DNA of 64,000 bases from Sorangium cellulosum So ce56 (GTDB lineage: Bacteria > Myxococcota_A > Polyangia > Polyangiales > Polyangiaceae). Every line of letters starts with the position of its first letter. Position 1 is the stretch's first letter. The translations under genes were made by a program, and so were the position numbers. Location: NCBI RefSeq assembly GCF_000067165.1, contig NC_010162.1, forward strand, positions 9,245,001 through 9,309,000, read 5' to 3'. Positions 17,501-28,508 of the stretch are shown one piece after another. The notes below the pieces were generated by a model, which saw nothing but the letters and a program-made list of their open reading frames with translations, ran no database searches and had not been told where the DNA came from.

Positions 17501-18568
17501 TCACGGGAAATCGACGCCAATAACGACGTCCGCCGCCCCGGCGAGCGGCGCCATCCGGAAGACCTCGCGATCCCGGCCCTGCGCGTCGATGTAGTAGAAG
17601 GTGTCGCGCACGATCGGCACGATCAGCCCGAGCCCGCCCCCCACGGTGAGCGGGCCGGCGAGCTGCCGGGTGAGGCGGACGTCGAGCGCGCCGCCCGCGG
17701 TCAGGCGCTCGTCGGCGCGGTCGACGCCGAACCCGAGGCCGCCGACCTGGAGCGCGCCGAGCCGGACGCCCGCGCACGCGGAGAGCCGCGTCTCGCCCCC
17801 GAGCGAGACGGGGCACGCGGACACGAACCCCTCGCCCCAGGAGAAGCGCGTCGAGGAGGCGCCGGTGGTCGCCTCGTTCGGGAGCCAGATCGCCCCCCCG
17901 ACCTCGAACGACCAGGACCGCGGGGGCGTGAGGCGCGCGCGGAGCGCGGCGGCGATGCCGGGCGAGGGCAGGAGGCCGAGCCCGAAGAGCGGGCCGGCGC
18001 CGACCTCGACGCGCCACGGCGCCGGCGGCGGAGGTGCCGGCGGCGGGACCGGGACCAGGACGCGCTGCACGATGACCTGCGGCGCCGGCGGCGAGGGCGC
18101 GGGCGACGGCGCTGGAGGCGGCGCCGGCGCCGCCAGCGGAGGCGCGCCGGGGGACAGCTTCGCGCTGGGGTCGATCATGAGCGCGATGGCCAGGGCGAGC
18201 TCGTCGTCGATCGCGCTGCAGCGCGGCGACGCCGTCGCGATCTCGCGCGTCCCGAGCACCGCGCCGCCCGCGTCGGCGACAGCGATCTCGGCGCGCCACC
18301 CGCCCGTGCCCCCCGGCTCGATGCGCCCTTCGACGGTGAGCTCGGCGCGGGCGGCCGAGACGAGCGCCGCGCGCCCGAGGCGCGCCTCCACCGCCTGCGC
18401 GAGCGCGCGCGCCCCGACGCACGCCTCGGCGCCGGCGAGCCGCACCCAGCTCAGCGACGCGGTCTGCTCGCCGGACGACGCGCGCGCGGGGCGCGCCGCG
18501 GCGACGAGCGCCGACGCGGCGAGCGCCGCAGCGACGAGCCCGAGGCGCGCTGCGCGGGGCGCGGTCAC
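17501..18568 (-). CDS. Exported protein with Pro-rich linker and beta-barrel-like C-terminus
   Basis: The frame is open from 18724, but a GTG at 18568 gives a clear signal peptide (RLGLVAAALAASALVAAARP, cleavage near ARASSG). The 355-residue product has an N-terminal alpha/beta domain (about 35-150; VGARALAQAVEARLGRAALV, DDELALAIALMID), a Pro/Ala linker (about 155-190) and a C-terminal beta-strand region (WRVEVGAGPLFGLGLLPSPG ... TFYYIDAQGRDREVFRMAPL) that ends in alternating hydrophobic residues and VDFP. This resembles small outer-membrane barrels. It follows the ECF operon on the same strand about 120 bases away and could belong to that regulon. Function unknown. Confidence 0.7.
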   Translation of the reverse strand: MTAPRAARLGLVAAALAASALVAAARPARASSGEQTASLSWVRLAGAEACVGARALAQAVEARLGRAALVSAARAELTVEGRIEPGGTGGWRAEIAVADAGGAVLGTREIATASPRCSAIDDELALAIALMIDPSAKLSPGAPPLAAPAPPPAPSPAPSPPAPQVIVQRVLVPVPPPAPPPPAPWRVEVGAGPLFGLGLLPSPGIAAALRARLTPPRSWSFEVGGAIWLPNEATTGASSTRFSWGEGFVSACPVSLGGETRLSACAGVRLGALQVGGLGFGVDRADERLTAGGALDVRLTRQLAGPLTVGGGLGLIVPIVRDTFYYIDAQGRDREVFRMAPLAGAADVVIGVDFP

Positions 18569-18777
18569 GGGCCCGGCGAGGCCGCGATCCCGACGCAGGT
18601 GGGCTCGGCGACCTCGGTGACGCGGCCGGTGGGCCAGAGGGCGCCGGTCGCCTCGCCCGCGGCGTGCTGCGCCCGCGTCCGGCGCCCGAGCGCGGCTTCG
18701 CGAGGATAGCCCGCGCAAAGCCATTCCGACCTGTCAAGAATTTCCCGCCAACGACCGGCAGTCGACATAACGTTCAA
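18565..18777 (-). CDS. Possible small ORF upstream of the exported protein
   Basis: A 70-codon frame ends in a GTGA overlap with the start of the exported-protein gene, the arrangement expected for coupled translation. Its second half (ATGALWPTGRVTEVAEPTCV) has gene-like codon use, whereas the first half does not. It may be a real small gene or the C-terminal remnant of a lost gene. No family is recognised. Confidence 0.25.
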   Translation of the reverse strand: MNVMSTAGRWREILDRSEWLCAGYPREAALGRRTRAQHAAGEATGALWPTGRVTEVAEPTCVGIAASPGP

Positions 18778-19328
18778 AGGTACGATCCACTAATCCGCCT
18801 ACAAAAATCAACAGACCCAACGAGCTCACTCGGCTGTGGTGGTTCGTCTACACCACGCTGGAGCCGAGGCTGCTCGGCGCGCACGATCTCTTCCTCGTTC
18901 TGGACGGCGATCCCTGCGCGCTGTCCGATTCGGAGGGCTCCGCGACCGTGGACTGCGCCGATCTCGGGGATCGCCGGGACGGCTGTCTGATCCTCGTTCA
19001 CGCGCGCCTTCCGGCGCGTGATCGGCGGGACCCCGGGGGCGTACCAGCGCGGACACGAAAGCGGAGCGAGGCCGGAAGACGCGCACGGGAAGGAGTCGAG
19101 GCGGCCATCGTCATGACGGTGGCGTTCGAGCCTCCAGCGACCCCGCCGCGGCGATCCTCACCGGACGGTGAATTTTGGCAAGCGCTGTCGCATCTAGGGT
19201 GGGAAGCGACGAACTCTGGACCGTGCAGCTCGACGGGCGCAGCGCGGCCCGGCGGGTCTCCGGGCAGATCCGATGTGCTCCCTGCCCCGTGCGCTCCGGT
19301 GCGAGCGCCCCGAAACCGAGGAGGAACG
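18778..19328 (+). other. Intergenic region with possible coding remnant
   Basis: About 550 bases without a confident gene. A plus-strand stretch at roughly 18815-19010 reads as gene-like protein (LTRLWWFVYTTLEPRLLGAH, then DLFLVLDGDPCALSD) in frame with the downstream gene but has no start codon, since a stop lies just upstream. It could be the remnant of an inactivated gene. The rest is upstream sequence for the gene at 19329, with ribosome site GAGGAGGAACG. Confidence 0.3.
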
Positions 19329-21257
<1,929 letters not shown>

Positions 21258-21358
21258 CCGCCTCCTGACCCCGGCCGCTCCCGCCGCGTCGCGGGCCCGC
21301 CGGTTGAACGGGGCGAACCGCGGCGGCATCAGAGCCGCGTGCCAGCCCCGGAGGCCCC

Positions 21359-23197
21359 ATGCGTTTCCCTCGGACGATCGCCGGTTGCGCGGTCGCGTCG
21401 TGGATGTCCCTCTCGACCACCTCCGCGCTGGCGGAGGTGGTCCTGGACCAGATTCAGTTCTTCGGACGAACCACCTGGAGAAAAGATGACAAGAGCGCAA
21501 TATCCGACTTCAACAACATCCAGGTCAGCATCGCCGCAATACCGTACGAAGATGTCTATTCCGTCGAAGCGGAATACGCAGGGGTGACGACCCCGCTCAC
21601 CTTCAACGACTACAACGATCGCTACTACGCGACGATCGACACGAGCGCGGTGCCCTACGGCCCTCACACCTTGACGTTCACCGCGTACGACAAGCTCGGA
21701 AGAGCGTCGACGCGGCAGTATACCGTGCACAAGTACGCGCCGCCCAGCGTCTGGGTGGCGAGCCCGCGGCCAAACCGCACGCTGACCGGGGACACCCGCA
21801 TCGCTGCGACGTGCGTGGGGACGCCTCCCTATTCCTGCACGCAGCTCAAGGCGCGCGTCCGGAGCCAGGTGCGCGATGAGGTGCTGGTGGGCGTCCCGTC
21901 GTCGGTGCCAGGGAGGATGGACGTGCTGCACTCCCTGTCATCGCCGCTTCAGTCGGGCGAGGTGCTCACGATCAGGCTCGAAGCGACGGACGACGTGGGC
22001 CCCATCTGGTACGGGCCGACCCTCGGCGGGGGACTCGGCTTCCACGACTGGGCGCTCCCGCGCGTCTACGTCGAGCGGAGCCCGAAGCTCACCGCCGTCC
22101 AGCGCGCCCCCGGCGCCATCCTCGATTTCGACGCGACGCGCGTCCTGTTCATCGATCACGCGCTCCAGATCGGCGTCGTCGATCGCATGACGCAGCAGGT
22201 GACGTGGCTCGGGGAGCTCCGGATGCACCATGATTGGATGCACAAGCCTGGTTACGGGGCGCTCACGCCGTCCGGCGTCGCCATGCAAGCGTGGTACGGA
22301 TATGTCTTCCTGTGGAAGGACGGCGCGCTGGACCGGACGCCCAGGCAGGGCCGCCTCGACGCGGTGAACGGCGATACGCTCCTGTGGACGAGGGCCGACG
22401 ACGACGAGGCCATCGTGCACACGTTCTCGACAGGCACCGAGACGAGCTTGTGGCTCGACCCTGGCAGCGCGTCGCCGTTCCAGGCGGACATCACGGCGTC
22501 AGGCGACGCCTACTACAGCACGCACGAAGAGCCGTGGATCCGCGGGCCCGGCGAGATCCGCCTCGGGAACCATCCCGGCTACTTGCAACGGCCGATCACC
22601 GACGGGACGAACGTCGCCGGCCGGTGGTGGAACGGGTCCGTGAGCTCGAGCTACCTCTACACGGCCGGCGGCGCGGAGGTGTTCCTCGGCGACTCCAGGA
22701 CCGGCGATGCGGCAGGGCTGCTGCTGCACGCAGGGTATGCGGCCTACCTGAAGAGCGACGGGGCCGTCAACCAGGTATGGCTGCGGACCCCCTCCGGCGA
22801 CGAGCACCAGCTGAGCGACTTCGCAACGCCGAGCCAGTTCGATCAGCAGGAGCTGCGCATCGGGCACGACGGCATCAGCGACACCGGCGAGGTCATGTTC
22901 CTCAACGACAAGAAGCGTTACATCGGGCGGCCTGGCGCCGCCCCGGAGGAGATCAGCAGCGACCTCGGACACGGGCGCTGGTTCGACGGGGACTGGTACG
23001 TCACCCTCGGTGACACCTTGTTCAAGGTGGCGAGCGCAGAGGCGCCAGCCTTCCTCGCCGCGCTGCCGGGCGACGCGGCGCTCGTCAACGCCTGCCTTCA
23101 GGGCGACCGAGCTGCCATGTCTGCAAGCCCCGATCTCACGAATGAAAGGCATCGGACGTTTGCCTCAGGGAAAACCCGGGGAAAGCCTGAAGGATGA
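21359..23197 (+). CDS. Secreted protein, Ig-like domain plus propeller-like region
   Basis: The 612-residue protein has a signal peptide (IAGCAVASWMSLSTTSALAE). Residues about 30-235 contain one or two Ig-like beta domains (YAGVTTPLTFNDYNDRYYAT; GEVLTIRLEATDDVGP). Residues about 240-580 hold repeated strands (VLFIDHALQIGVVDRMTQQV; VMFLNDKKRYIGRPGAAPEE) suggesting a degenerate beta-propeller. No catalytic motif is seen and I do not recognise the family. The ATG at 21359 lies about 100 bases after the DNRLRE gene, so the two could be co-transcribed. A strong intrinsic terminator follows the stop, marking the end of this unit. Confidence 0.7.
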   Translation: MRFPRTIAGCAVASWMSLSTTSALAEVVLDQIQFFGRTTWRKDDKSAISDFNNIQVSIAAIPYEDVYSVEAEYAGVTTPLTFNDYNDRYYATIDTSAVPYGPHTLTFTAYDKLGRASTRQYTVHKYAPPSVWVASPRPNRTLTGDTRIAATCVGTPPYSCTQLKARVRSQVRDEVLVGVPSSVPGRMDVLHSLSSPLQSGEVLTIRLEATDDVGPIWYGPTLGGGLGFHDWALPRVYVERSPKLTAVQRAPGAILDFDATRVLFIDHALQIGVVDRMTQQVTWLGELRMHHDWMHKPGYGALTPSGVAMQAWYGYVFLWKDGALDRTPRQGRLDAVNGDTLLWTRADDDEAIVHTFSTGTETSLWLDPGSASPFQADITASGDAYYSTHEEPWIRGPGEIRLGNHPGYLQRPITDGTNVAGRWWNGSVSSSYLYTAGGAEVFLGDSRTGDAAGLLLHAGYAAYLKSDGAVNQVWLRTPSGDEHQLSDFATPSQFDQQELRIGHDGISDTGEVMFLNDKKRYIGRPGAAPEEISSDLGHGRWFDGDWYVTLGDTLFKVASAEAPAFLAALPGDAALVNACLQGDRAAMSASPDLTNERHRTFASGKTRGKPEG

Positions 23198-23229
23198 CCC
23201 TGGCCCGCATCCTGCTAAGTACGTAGACC

Positions 23230-23281
23230 AGAGCGCCCGTGACGGCTTCCCCCCCCGCCGTCGAATGGGCGCTCTTTTTTT
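23230..23281 (+). terminator. Intrinsic terminator after the secreted-protein gene
   Basis: A perfect 9-bp stem (AGAGCGCCC at 23230-23238 and GGGCGCTCT at 23267-23275) encloses a second stem (GACGG/CCGTC) and is followed by a run of seven T at 23275-23281. The orientation ends plus-strand transcription of the gene at 21359-23197. Confidence 0.9.
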
Positions 23282-23358
23282 GTGCCCTTGCAGGGGGCGC
23301 AGCCGGCTCCGCCCCGTGCGGGCAGGACCGGCGCGCTCGGCTCCGGGGCGTCCGTCGC

Positions 23359-24201
23359 TCAGGGCGCGCCGAGGAACTCCCGGATCGTTGCCAGCGCCTC
23401 GTCGCGCGCGTCGTCGAGCACCGCGTGCCCGGCGCGGGGGAAGCTGCGCGCCTGGACGAGCTCCCGGGGCAAGGCGGCGACGAGATCGCGCGCATCCGCG
23501 GTCGTCGCGAACGGGTCGAGATCGCCGGACAGCACGAGGGTGGGGCACCGGACGCGCGCGAGGTCCGCGCGCAGGTCGTAGGTCTGCATCTCACCCGCCA
23601 CGAAATGGCCGCCCACGTCGAGGTGGAGGACCGCGCGGCGGAGCGCGTCTTCCTCCGGCGGCGACTGGCGGTAGAGCGGGAGGCAGACACGGATGTAGTC
23701 GTGGAAATTGGGCATGGGATCCGCGAAGAACCGGCGCGCGACGTCGGCCGCCTGCGCGCCCCCGAGCCGCTCGAAGACGTGCAGCATGCGATCGAGGCGG
23801 AGCTTCGCGGTCGTGCTCGTCAGGATCAGCTTCCCGGGGTGATCGGGGTATCGCGCCGCGTACGCCTGCGCCACCATGCCTCCGAACGAGTTTCCGAGCA
23901 CGACGGGCCGCTCGATCTCGAGCGCGTCGCAGAACGCCCGCACGTCGTCCGCCCACGTCTCCAGGTTCCACCGCTCGGGCCCGCTGCGATCGCTGCGCCC
24001 GCAGCCGCGGTGATCCAGATAGACGACCTGCGCCACCTCGGCGAGCGCCGAGCCGAACGGCACGAACTCGGTATGATCGCTTCCCGGCCCGCCGTGCAAC
24101 AGGATCACGGTAGGTCGCTCCCGCATCGCGGGCCCCTCGGGGACGAGCTTCGCCCCTTCCACATCGAAGAACAGCCGGACATCGCCTGTCTGCACTCTCA
24201 T
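23359..24201 (-). CDS. Alpha/beta hydrolase, proline iminopeptidase-like
   Basis: The 280-residue enzyme has the alpha/beta hydrolase fold. HGGPG (36-40) forms the oxyanion hole typical of proline iminopeptidases (S33 family), and DHRGCGRSDRS (63-73) is also characteristic. The catalytic triad is visible: Ser105 in GNSFGG, Asp229 in SGDLDP and His259 in RAGHAV. Such enzymes release N-terminal proline or hydrolyse related amides and esters. No signal peptide is present, so it is cytoplasmic. Substrate specificity cannot be set from sequence, and a lactonase or ester hydrolase is possible. The ATG at 24201 begins MRVQTGDVRLFFD. It is convergent with the preceding secreted-protein gene. Confidence 0.9.
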   Translation of the reverse strand: MRVQTGDVRLFFDVEGAKLVPEGPAMRERPTVILLHGGPGSDHTEFVPFGSALAEVAQVVYLDHRGCGRSDRSGPERWNLETWADDVRAFCDALEIERPVVLGNSFGGMVAQAYAARYPDHPGKLILTSTTAKLRLDRMLHVFERLGGAQAADVARRFFADPMPNFHDYIRVCLPLYRQSPPEEDALRRAVLHLDVGGHFVAGEMQTYDLRADLARVRCPTLVLSGDLDPFATTADARDLVAALPRELVQARSFPRAGHAVLDDARDEALATIREFLGAP

Positions 24202-24216
24202 CGTGATCGAGTGAAA

Positions 24217-24504
24217 TCACGGACCGCGGCGCGACGCCAGGCCTCGCGCCGACGGCAGAACGCACCATGTGTGGCAGATCGCCGCGCGACGCTCCGGCGG
24301 CGGCGGCCGGCGTCCGCCGCTGCTGCCGCGCTCGCCACGTCGCTGCGTCACCTGGCGAGCGCCGGGAGGCATCGGCCTGCTCTCGCCGCCGCCTTCCCTG
24401 AAGCGGCGCACCACCTCGCGGAGTTGCTCCCGGCCCTGCCGCAGGGCGCCGCGCGGGCGCCCTACCGGCGCTTCAGGGGCAAGGGCCTTCGTACGGGTAG
24501 CCAT
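24217..24504 (-). CDS. Doubtful small ORF overlapping the lipoprotein end
   Basis: A 95-residue frame from the ATG at 24504 overlaps the end of the lipoprotein gene by 32 bases. The first half (LRQGREQLREVVRRFREGGG) has gene-like codon use and could form a helix. The second half is Arg/Pro-rich and unconvincing. No family is recognised. The remainder of this gap (24202-24472) shows nothing else. Confidence 0.2.
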   Translation of the reverse strand: MATRTKALAPEAPVGRPRGALRQGREQLREVVRRFREGGGESRPMPPGARQVTQRRGERGSSGGRRPPPPERRAAICHTWCVLPSARGLASRRGP

Positions 24505-25975
24505 GCGCCCACCCGCACCAGTCCGCCTTCGACGACGACGTCGCATAAGGATAGTAGGCGGTGCAGTAGGTTGGGTCGCTGTGGTAGACGTACTGCGCGG
24601 GCGTGCCGCTCGTGGTGATGTTATAGCCGGGGTAGGCGTTATGCCCGCACAGCTCGGCCTCGCCCAGCGAGTTGGCGAGGTACACCGGGGTCGCGACCAG
24701 GCAGCCGACGACTTGTGCGCCGCCCACCATGTAGACTTCTTCGACGTTCACAGCAAAGTGCTGCGCCCCCGACCCGGCCGTCTGCCCCGAGCACGTCTTC
24801 GGAGCGCACGCGCCGCAGTCTTTCGAGCAGCTGTCGCACGTCTCGTTGTTGTCACAGACGCCGTTGCCGCAGCACGAGCCGCAGTCGGTCGAGCACGTGC
24901 TGCAACTCTCGCCGAGGCCAGGCTCGCAGGCGTGGTTGCCGCAGCACGAGCCGCAGTCGGTCGCGCAGTTGCCACACCACTCGTTGCCGTTGCAGATCCC
25001 GTCGCCGCACTTGCAGTCGGACGGACAGCTCGACGGCGTCTCGCCGTTGTTGCACGCGCCGTCGCCGCAGCCGGCCACCATGCACTCGCCGAACCACTTG
25101 CGGCACTTGCCGTACGTGTACCCGGTGCCGTTGTCGAAGCAGACGTCCGGGATGCCGCTCATGAACATGTCGTCGTCCGTGACCTTGGTCTTCTGCGCGC
25201 CGCCGTCCTCGAACAGACGGCACTCGATCGGGCGCCCGTCGGGCAGCGTTGCGGCGCCGAACCACTTGCGGCAGGTGCCGGTCGGGGTGCCGTCGGGTAT
25301 GCACGCCTTGAGGTTCGACGTCAGGTACACCGCACCCGACGGGCTCGTCATGTCGGCCCTGCCCTCGTTGAAGACCGAGAAGAGCACCGGCGTGTGGCTC
25401 GGGTCGGTGGTGCGGCAGTTGCCGAACCACTTGCGGCAGGTGCCGCCCGGGGTGCCGTCGGGCATGCACACCTTGCCGTCACGCTTGAAGTAGAGCGCCT
25501 GCGTCGGCCCGGCCAACTCGGTGGCGCCGTCGTTGAACACGAAGCACTCGACCCCCTGCCCAACCGGCAGCGTCGCGCACTGGCCCGGCACGCCCGACGC
25601 GCCGCACGCCTGGCCCGCCGGGCACGAGCCGCCGGTGCAGATGCCGCCGCAGCCGTCGGGCGCCCCGCACGTCTTGCCCGAGCACTGGGGCGTGCACCCA
25701 CACTGGTAGGCCACGCCGCCGCCGCCGCAGGTCGTGCCCGCCGGGCAGGAGCCGGCGCTGCACTTCCAGCCGCAGCCGTCGGACGCCCCGCACACCTTGC
25801 CCGCACAGCTGGGCGTGCACTCGGGGGGAGGCGGCGGTTCGCAATCCTCGCATTTGGCTGCTGCGCTATACGGCTCGAGGAATTCGGGCGGATCGGAGTC
25901 GGGCGAAGCGCTGCACGCGACGACGATCGCGGCGCCGCCGAGGGCGAGGGCGAGATATTTGCCAAAGGTCTGCAT
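24473..25975 (-). CDS. Cys-rich modular lipoprotein
   Basis: The start at 25975 gives a lipoprotein signal (MQTFGKYLALALGGAAIVVA, then Cys) with an AAAGGA ribosome site. The 500-residue protein is modular: two CxPxCxGKxCGxxDGCG units (about 50-125) resembling a bacterial Cys-rich repeat, three beta units each ending in GTCRKWFG or GKCRKWFG (about 135-300), then Cys-rich CGDGxCNxxE units with CxxDCGSCCGN (about 300-395), and a C-terminal domain (AQHFAVNVEEVYMVGGAQVV...) with a DWCGW ending. The CGDGxCN modules are seen in many myxobacterial surface proteins. A role in surface binding is inferred; no catalytic motif was found. It probably forms many disulphides outside the cytoplasm. Confidence 0.82.
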   Translation of the reverse strand: MQTFGKYLALALGGAAIVVACSASPDSDPPEFLEPYSAAAKCEDCEPPPPPECTPSCAGKVCGASDGCGWKCSAGSCPAGTTCGGGGVAYQCGCTPQCSGKTCGAPDGCGGICTGGSCPAGQACGASGVPGQCATLPVGQGVECFVFNDGATELAGPTQALYFKRDGKVCMPDGTPGGTCRKWFGNCRTTDPSHTPVLFSVFNEGRADMTSPSGAVYLTSNLKACIPDGTPTGTCRKWFGAATLPDGRPIECRLFEDGGAQKTKVTDDDMFMSGIPDVCFDNGTGYTYGKCRKWFGECMVAGCGDGACNNGETPSSCPSDCKCGDGICNGNEWCGNCATDCGSCCGNHACEPGLGESCSTCSTDCGSCCGNGVCDNNETCDSCSKDCGACAPKTCSGQTAGSGAQHFAVNVEEVYMVGGAQVVGCLVATPVYLANSLGEAELCGHNAYPGYNITTSGTPAQYVYHSDPTYCTAYYPYATSSSKADWCGWAHGYPYEGPCP

Positions 25976-26134
25976 AAACAAACGCGTCCTTTCGTGCCGG
26001 CCCGGTCGGGGCCGGCGAGGCGGCTGCGCGCGCACCCCCAAGGGCCCGCCGCGCGGCAGCGCGCTGGCCGCATATCAACCGTCGTGCCAGCGGGATGAGC
26101 CAGGCTTTTCCGCCAAACGCGGGATCAGGTTGAG

Positions 26135-26326
26135 GTGGTCTTGCGCAAGTTGCGCCAGGTTCGCTCGAACCGGACCCGTCTTTACGGAAGGCGGCTCGCC
26201 GCGATGCGAGGGCAGGTCGCGAGCGCCCCGGAGCTGCACCCGGACCTCTCCGCCGCGCTCCTGCACGAGATGCGCGAGATGCGGCGGGAAGCCCGCGCGC
26301 TGGGCGCCGCGCGCGACCGGCCGTGA
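26135..26326 (+). CDS. Small hypothetical protein
   Basis: A 63-codon frame from a GTG at 26135, or a 40-codon frame from the ATG at 26204, lies between two divergently placed lipoprotein genes. From about 26185 on, nearly all codons end in G or C, as in real genes here. The product is a charged helix (LSAALLHEMREMRREARALG). A GGAAGG ribosome-like site precedes the inner ATG. No family is recognised. Confidence 0.35.
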   Translation: MVLRKLRQVRSNRTRLYGRRLAAMRGQVASAPELHPDLSAALLHEMREMRREARALGAARDRP

Positions 26327-26332
26327 CCGCCG

Positions 26333-28321
26333 TCACTCACACGTGCCGGCGTCGTCGTTGCCGCCGAGGTAGACCTGCTCCGCCTGCCCCGTGAGCTGGG
26401 CGGCGAGCGCCTCGGCCTCGCACTGCGGCAGCGCCGGGTTCATGGAGATGTTCAGCGCGCCCGGGATCCTGGTGAGCGAGGGAAGGGAGAGGTCCGTGAG
26501 GCGGTCGTTCGACGAGATGCCCAGTCCATCGACGCGGCGGAGCGCGGGCATGTCGACGACCCCGAGCCGGTCGTTGCCGCCGCTCCCGACGCGCCCGATC
26601 TCGATGAGCTTGGCCCGCTCCAGCCGCGCGAGCCCGACGCGCGTCATCGCGTGATTGCCGTGGATCTCCAGGAAGCCACCGAGGACCGAGAGCGCTGCGA
26701 GGCCAGAGAGATCCTCCAGCGCGAGGTTATCCTCGACGGTCATGAGGCGAGAGACGCTCTCCAGCTGCGCCAGGCCGCCCAGCCCGGCAAGCCGCGGGTT
26801 CCCCGACAGCGAGAGCCACTCGGTCTGGCGCAGCGCAGGCAGCGAGAAGTCGGTCAGCGACGGGTTGTACCAGATGCCGACCTGCTCCTCGACGGTGGCC
26901 AGCGCAGGTAGCGAGAACGAGGTGAGCCTCCCCTGATCGCGGATGATGACGCGCGGCGCGCTGGCGAGCCGCGGCAGCTCGAGGGCCGTGAGCTGAGCGC
27001 AGCGCGCGAGGACGAGGGTACCTCCCACGCCCCGCAGCTCCGGGAGCGACAGCCGCGCGGCGCCCTGCGCGTCCACTACGTCCAGATCGCCGGCGACCGT
27101 CAGGAGCCTCGGGAGCGCGATCTCGGCCGCCGCGATCCCCCATACGATCAGGTCGCCGCGCACCGCCTCCAGGACGGGGAACTCCAGCGCCTGGACCGCG
27201 AGGCTGTCCCGGAGCTCGAACCGGCCGGCTTCGATCAGCGCGGGGAACGCGACCCGCTCGAGCGCCGCGCCTCGGAGGTGGATGCCGCCGCCGCTGCGCC
27301 GGAGCGAGGGCATCGCGAGCTCCGCGAGCTCATCCGCCTGGATCGCTATCGCGTCGAGGCGGGGCTCCAGCCTGGCTCCGACCTCGGCGAGCTCCGGCAG
27401 CTCCGCCGCCGTGAGCTGGTCCACCCACGAGAGTCCCAGGGCGCCGCCCACGCGCGCCAGCGACGGCAGCGAGAGCGATCGGAGCGCTGGCGCGAAGATC
27501 ACGGAGAGGTCGCCGCCGACCTGCGCCAGCGCCGGCAGCTCCAGCCGCTCCAGCGCGTACGCGTGCTCCACCTCGAACGAGCCGCCGACATAGACGAGGT
27601 CGGGGAGGGACACGACCGTCGCGAGCTCCGGAAGGAGGGTCAGCGTGCCCGTGATCACGCGGATGCCCTCGAGGGCCCGGAGGTCGTCGAGGTCGGTCAC
27701 GGCGTAGTCGCCCACCAGCGACGCGCCGCACACGTGATCGGTGTGGTCGATCTCCTCGTCGTCGAGCGTGCCGTCGGCGTTGTCGTCCAGGCCGGCATGC
27801 ACGGCCGCACCGCCGGCGATGCAGTTCGGTCCCGCCTGCTCCTCGTCGATCCGGACGAGCCGCTCCGGCGTCTGCTCGGGCTCCTCGGGCGGGGCGCCAG
27901 CGCACACGTACGTGGTGCCGGAGACCTCCTGCGCGTCCAGCGCCCCGTCGCCGTCGAGGTCGAGCCCGGAGCGCACCGCCGTCCCGCCATGAGGGCAGTG
28001 CTCGCCCCGCGGCTCCTCTGCCCGCGTCGTGAGGAGCTCCGGCAGGTCTCCCCCTCCCGGCTCGGGGCAGACGTACTCCGTGGCGTCGATCTCGCCCGGA
28101 TCGAGGACGCCGTCTCCGTCGTCGTCTTCCCCCTTGTGGATGGCGCGGCCCCCTTCAGGGCAGTTTGCGCCCGGGGGCTCGTCGTCGATCCGCACCGCGG
28201 GCGCCGGCGATCCGCCATCGTCGGCGGGCGGTGCGGCGGGGGGCTCGGAGCCGCACCCGCCGCTGGCGAGGGCGAGGGTCAGCAGCAAAGGGGCGAACGC
28301 GCTGGGGCGATTCTGGTGCAT
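26333..28321 (-). CDS. Lipoprotein with Cys-paired repeats and leucine-rich-like solenoid
   Basis: The ATG at 28321 gives a lipoprotein signal (FAPLLLTLALASGG, then Cys). Residues about 45-210 contain three copies of a roughly 50-residue module, IDxExxGxNCxxGGxAxHxGxD followed by DGxLDxxEIxxTxxVC, which I associate with DUF7151. The rest (about 215-650) is a long leucine-rich solenoid with repeated LxxLSLPxLxxV units (SLPSLARVGGALGLSW; SLPALATVEEQVGIWY) similar to receptor L-domains. The protein ends with a short Cys-containing segment. Solenoids of this sort bind ligands or partners at the cell surface; specificity is unknown. The kinase gene upstream on the same strand ends about 350 bases before, with a large hairpin between. 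Confidence 0.85.
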   Translation of the reverse strand: MHQNRPSAFAPLLLTLALASGGCGSEPPAAPPADDGGSPAPAVRIDDEPPGANCPEGGRAIHKGEDDDGDGVLDPGEIDATEYVCPEPGGGDLPELLTTRAEEPRGEHCPHGGTAVRSGLDLDGDGALDAQEVSGTTYVCAGAPPEEPEQTPERLVRIDEEQAGPNCIAGGAAVHAGLDDNADGTLDDEEIDHTDHVCGASLVGDYAVTDLDDLRALEGIRVITGTLTLLPELATVVSLPDLVYVGGSFEVEHAYALERLELPALAQVGGDLSVIFAPALRSLSLPSLARVGGALGLSWVDQLTAAELPELAEVGARLEPRLDAIAIQADELAELAMPSLRRSGGGIHLRGAALERVAFPALIEAGRFELRDSLAVQALEFPVLEAVRGDLIVWGIAAAEIALPRLLTVAGDLDVVDAQGAARLSLPELRGVGGTLVLARCAQLTALELPRLASAPRVIIRDQGRLTSFSLPALATVEEQVGIWYNPSLTDFSLPALRQTEWLSLSGNPRLAGLGGLAQLESVSRLMTVEDNLALEDLSGLAALSVLGGFLEIHGNHAMTRVGLARLERAKLIEIGRVGSGGNDRLGVVDMPALRRVDGLGISSNDRLTDLSLPSLTRIPGALNISMNPALPQCEAEALAAQLTGQAEQVYLGGNDDAGTCE

Positions 28322-28440
28322 GGTGGGTGCGTTTCCTGTCCGTGGAGCGCAGGCGCTTTGCGAGCGCTGTACCAGGGCTGCGCGAAGGCACCGCCAGGGC
28401 CCCTGGCCGCCCGACCCACGCTGGCGGCGGCCGGGGCGCC

Positions 28441-28508
28441 CGGCGCGCTCCTCTCGTGCGCGCGCGAGGTCAGCCCATCTCGAGCGCGCACGAGAGAGGA
28501 GCGCGCCG
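28441..28508. repeat. Long near-perfect inverted repeat between kinase and lipoprotein genes
   Basis: Arms 28441-28463 (CGGCGCGCTCCTCTCGTGCG, then CGC) and 28484-28508 pair except for a 2-base GA bulge, with a 20-base loop. It lies after the stop of the minus-strand kinase gene and before the lipoprotein start. No T-run follows, so it is either a U-less terminator, an RNA-stabilising hairpin or a protein-binding site. The rest of the gap 28322-28670 shows no gene. Confidence 0.75.

Noticed and set aside
19172..19190. TGGCAAGCGCTGTCGCA considered as a sigma-54 promoter
   Set aside because: The spacing between the GG and GC elements is one base too long and the -12 element lacks TTGC, so it does not meet the consensus.
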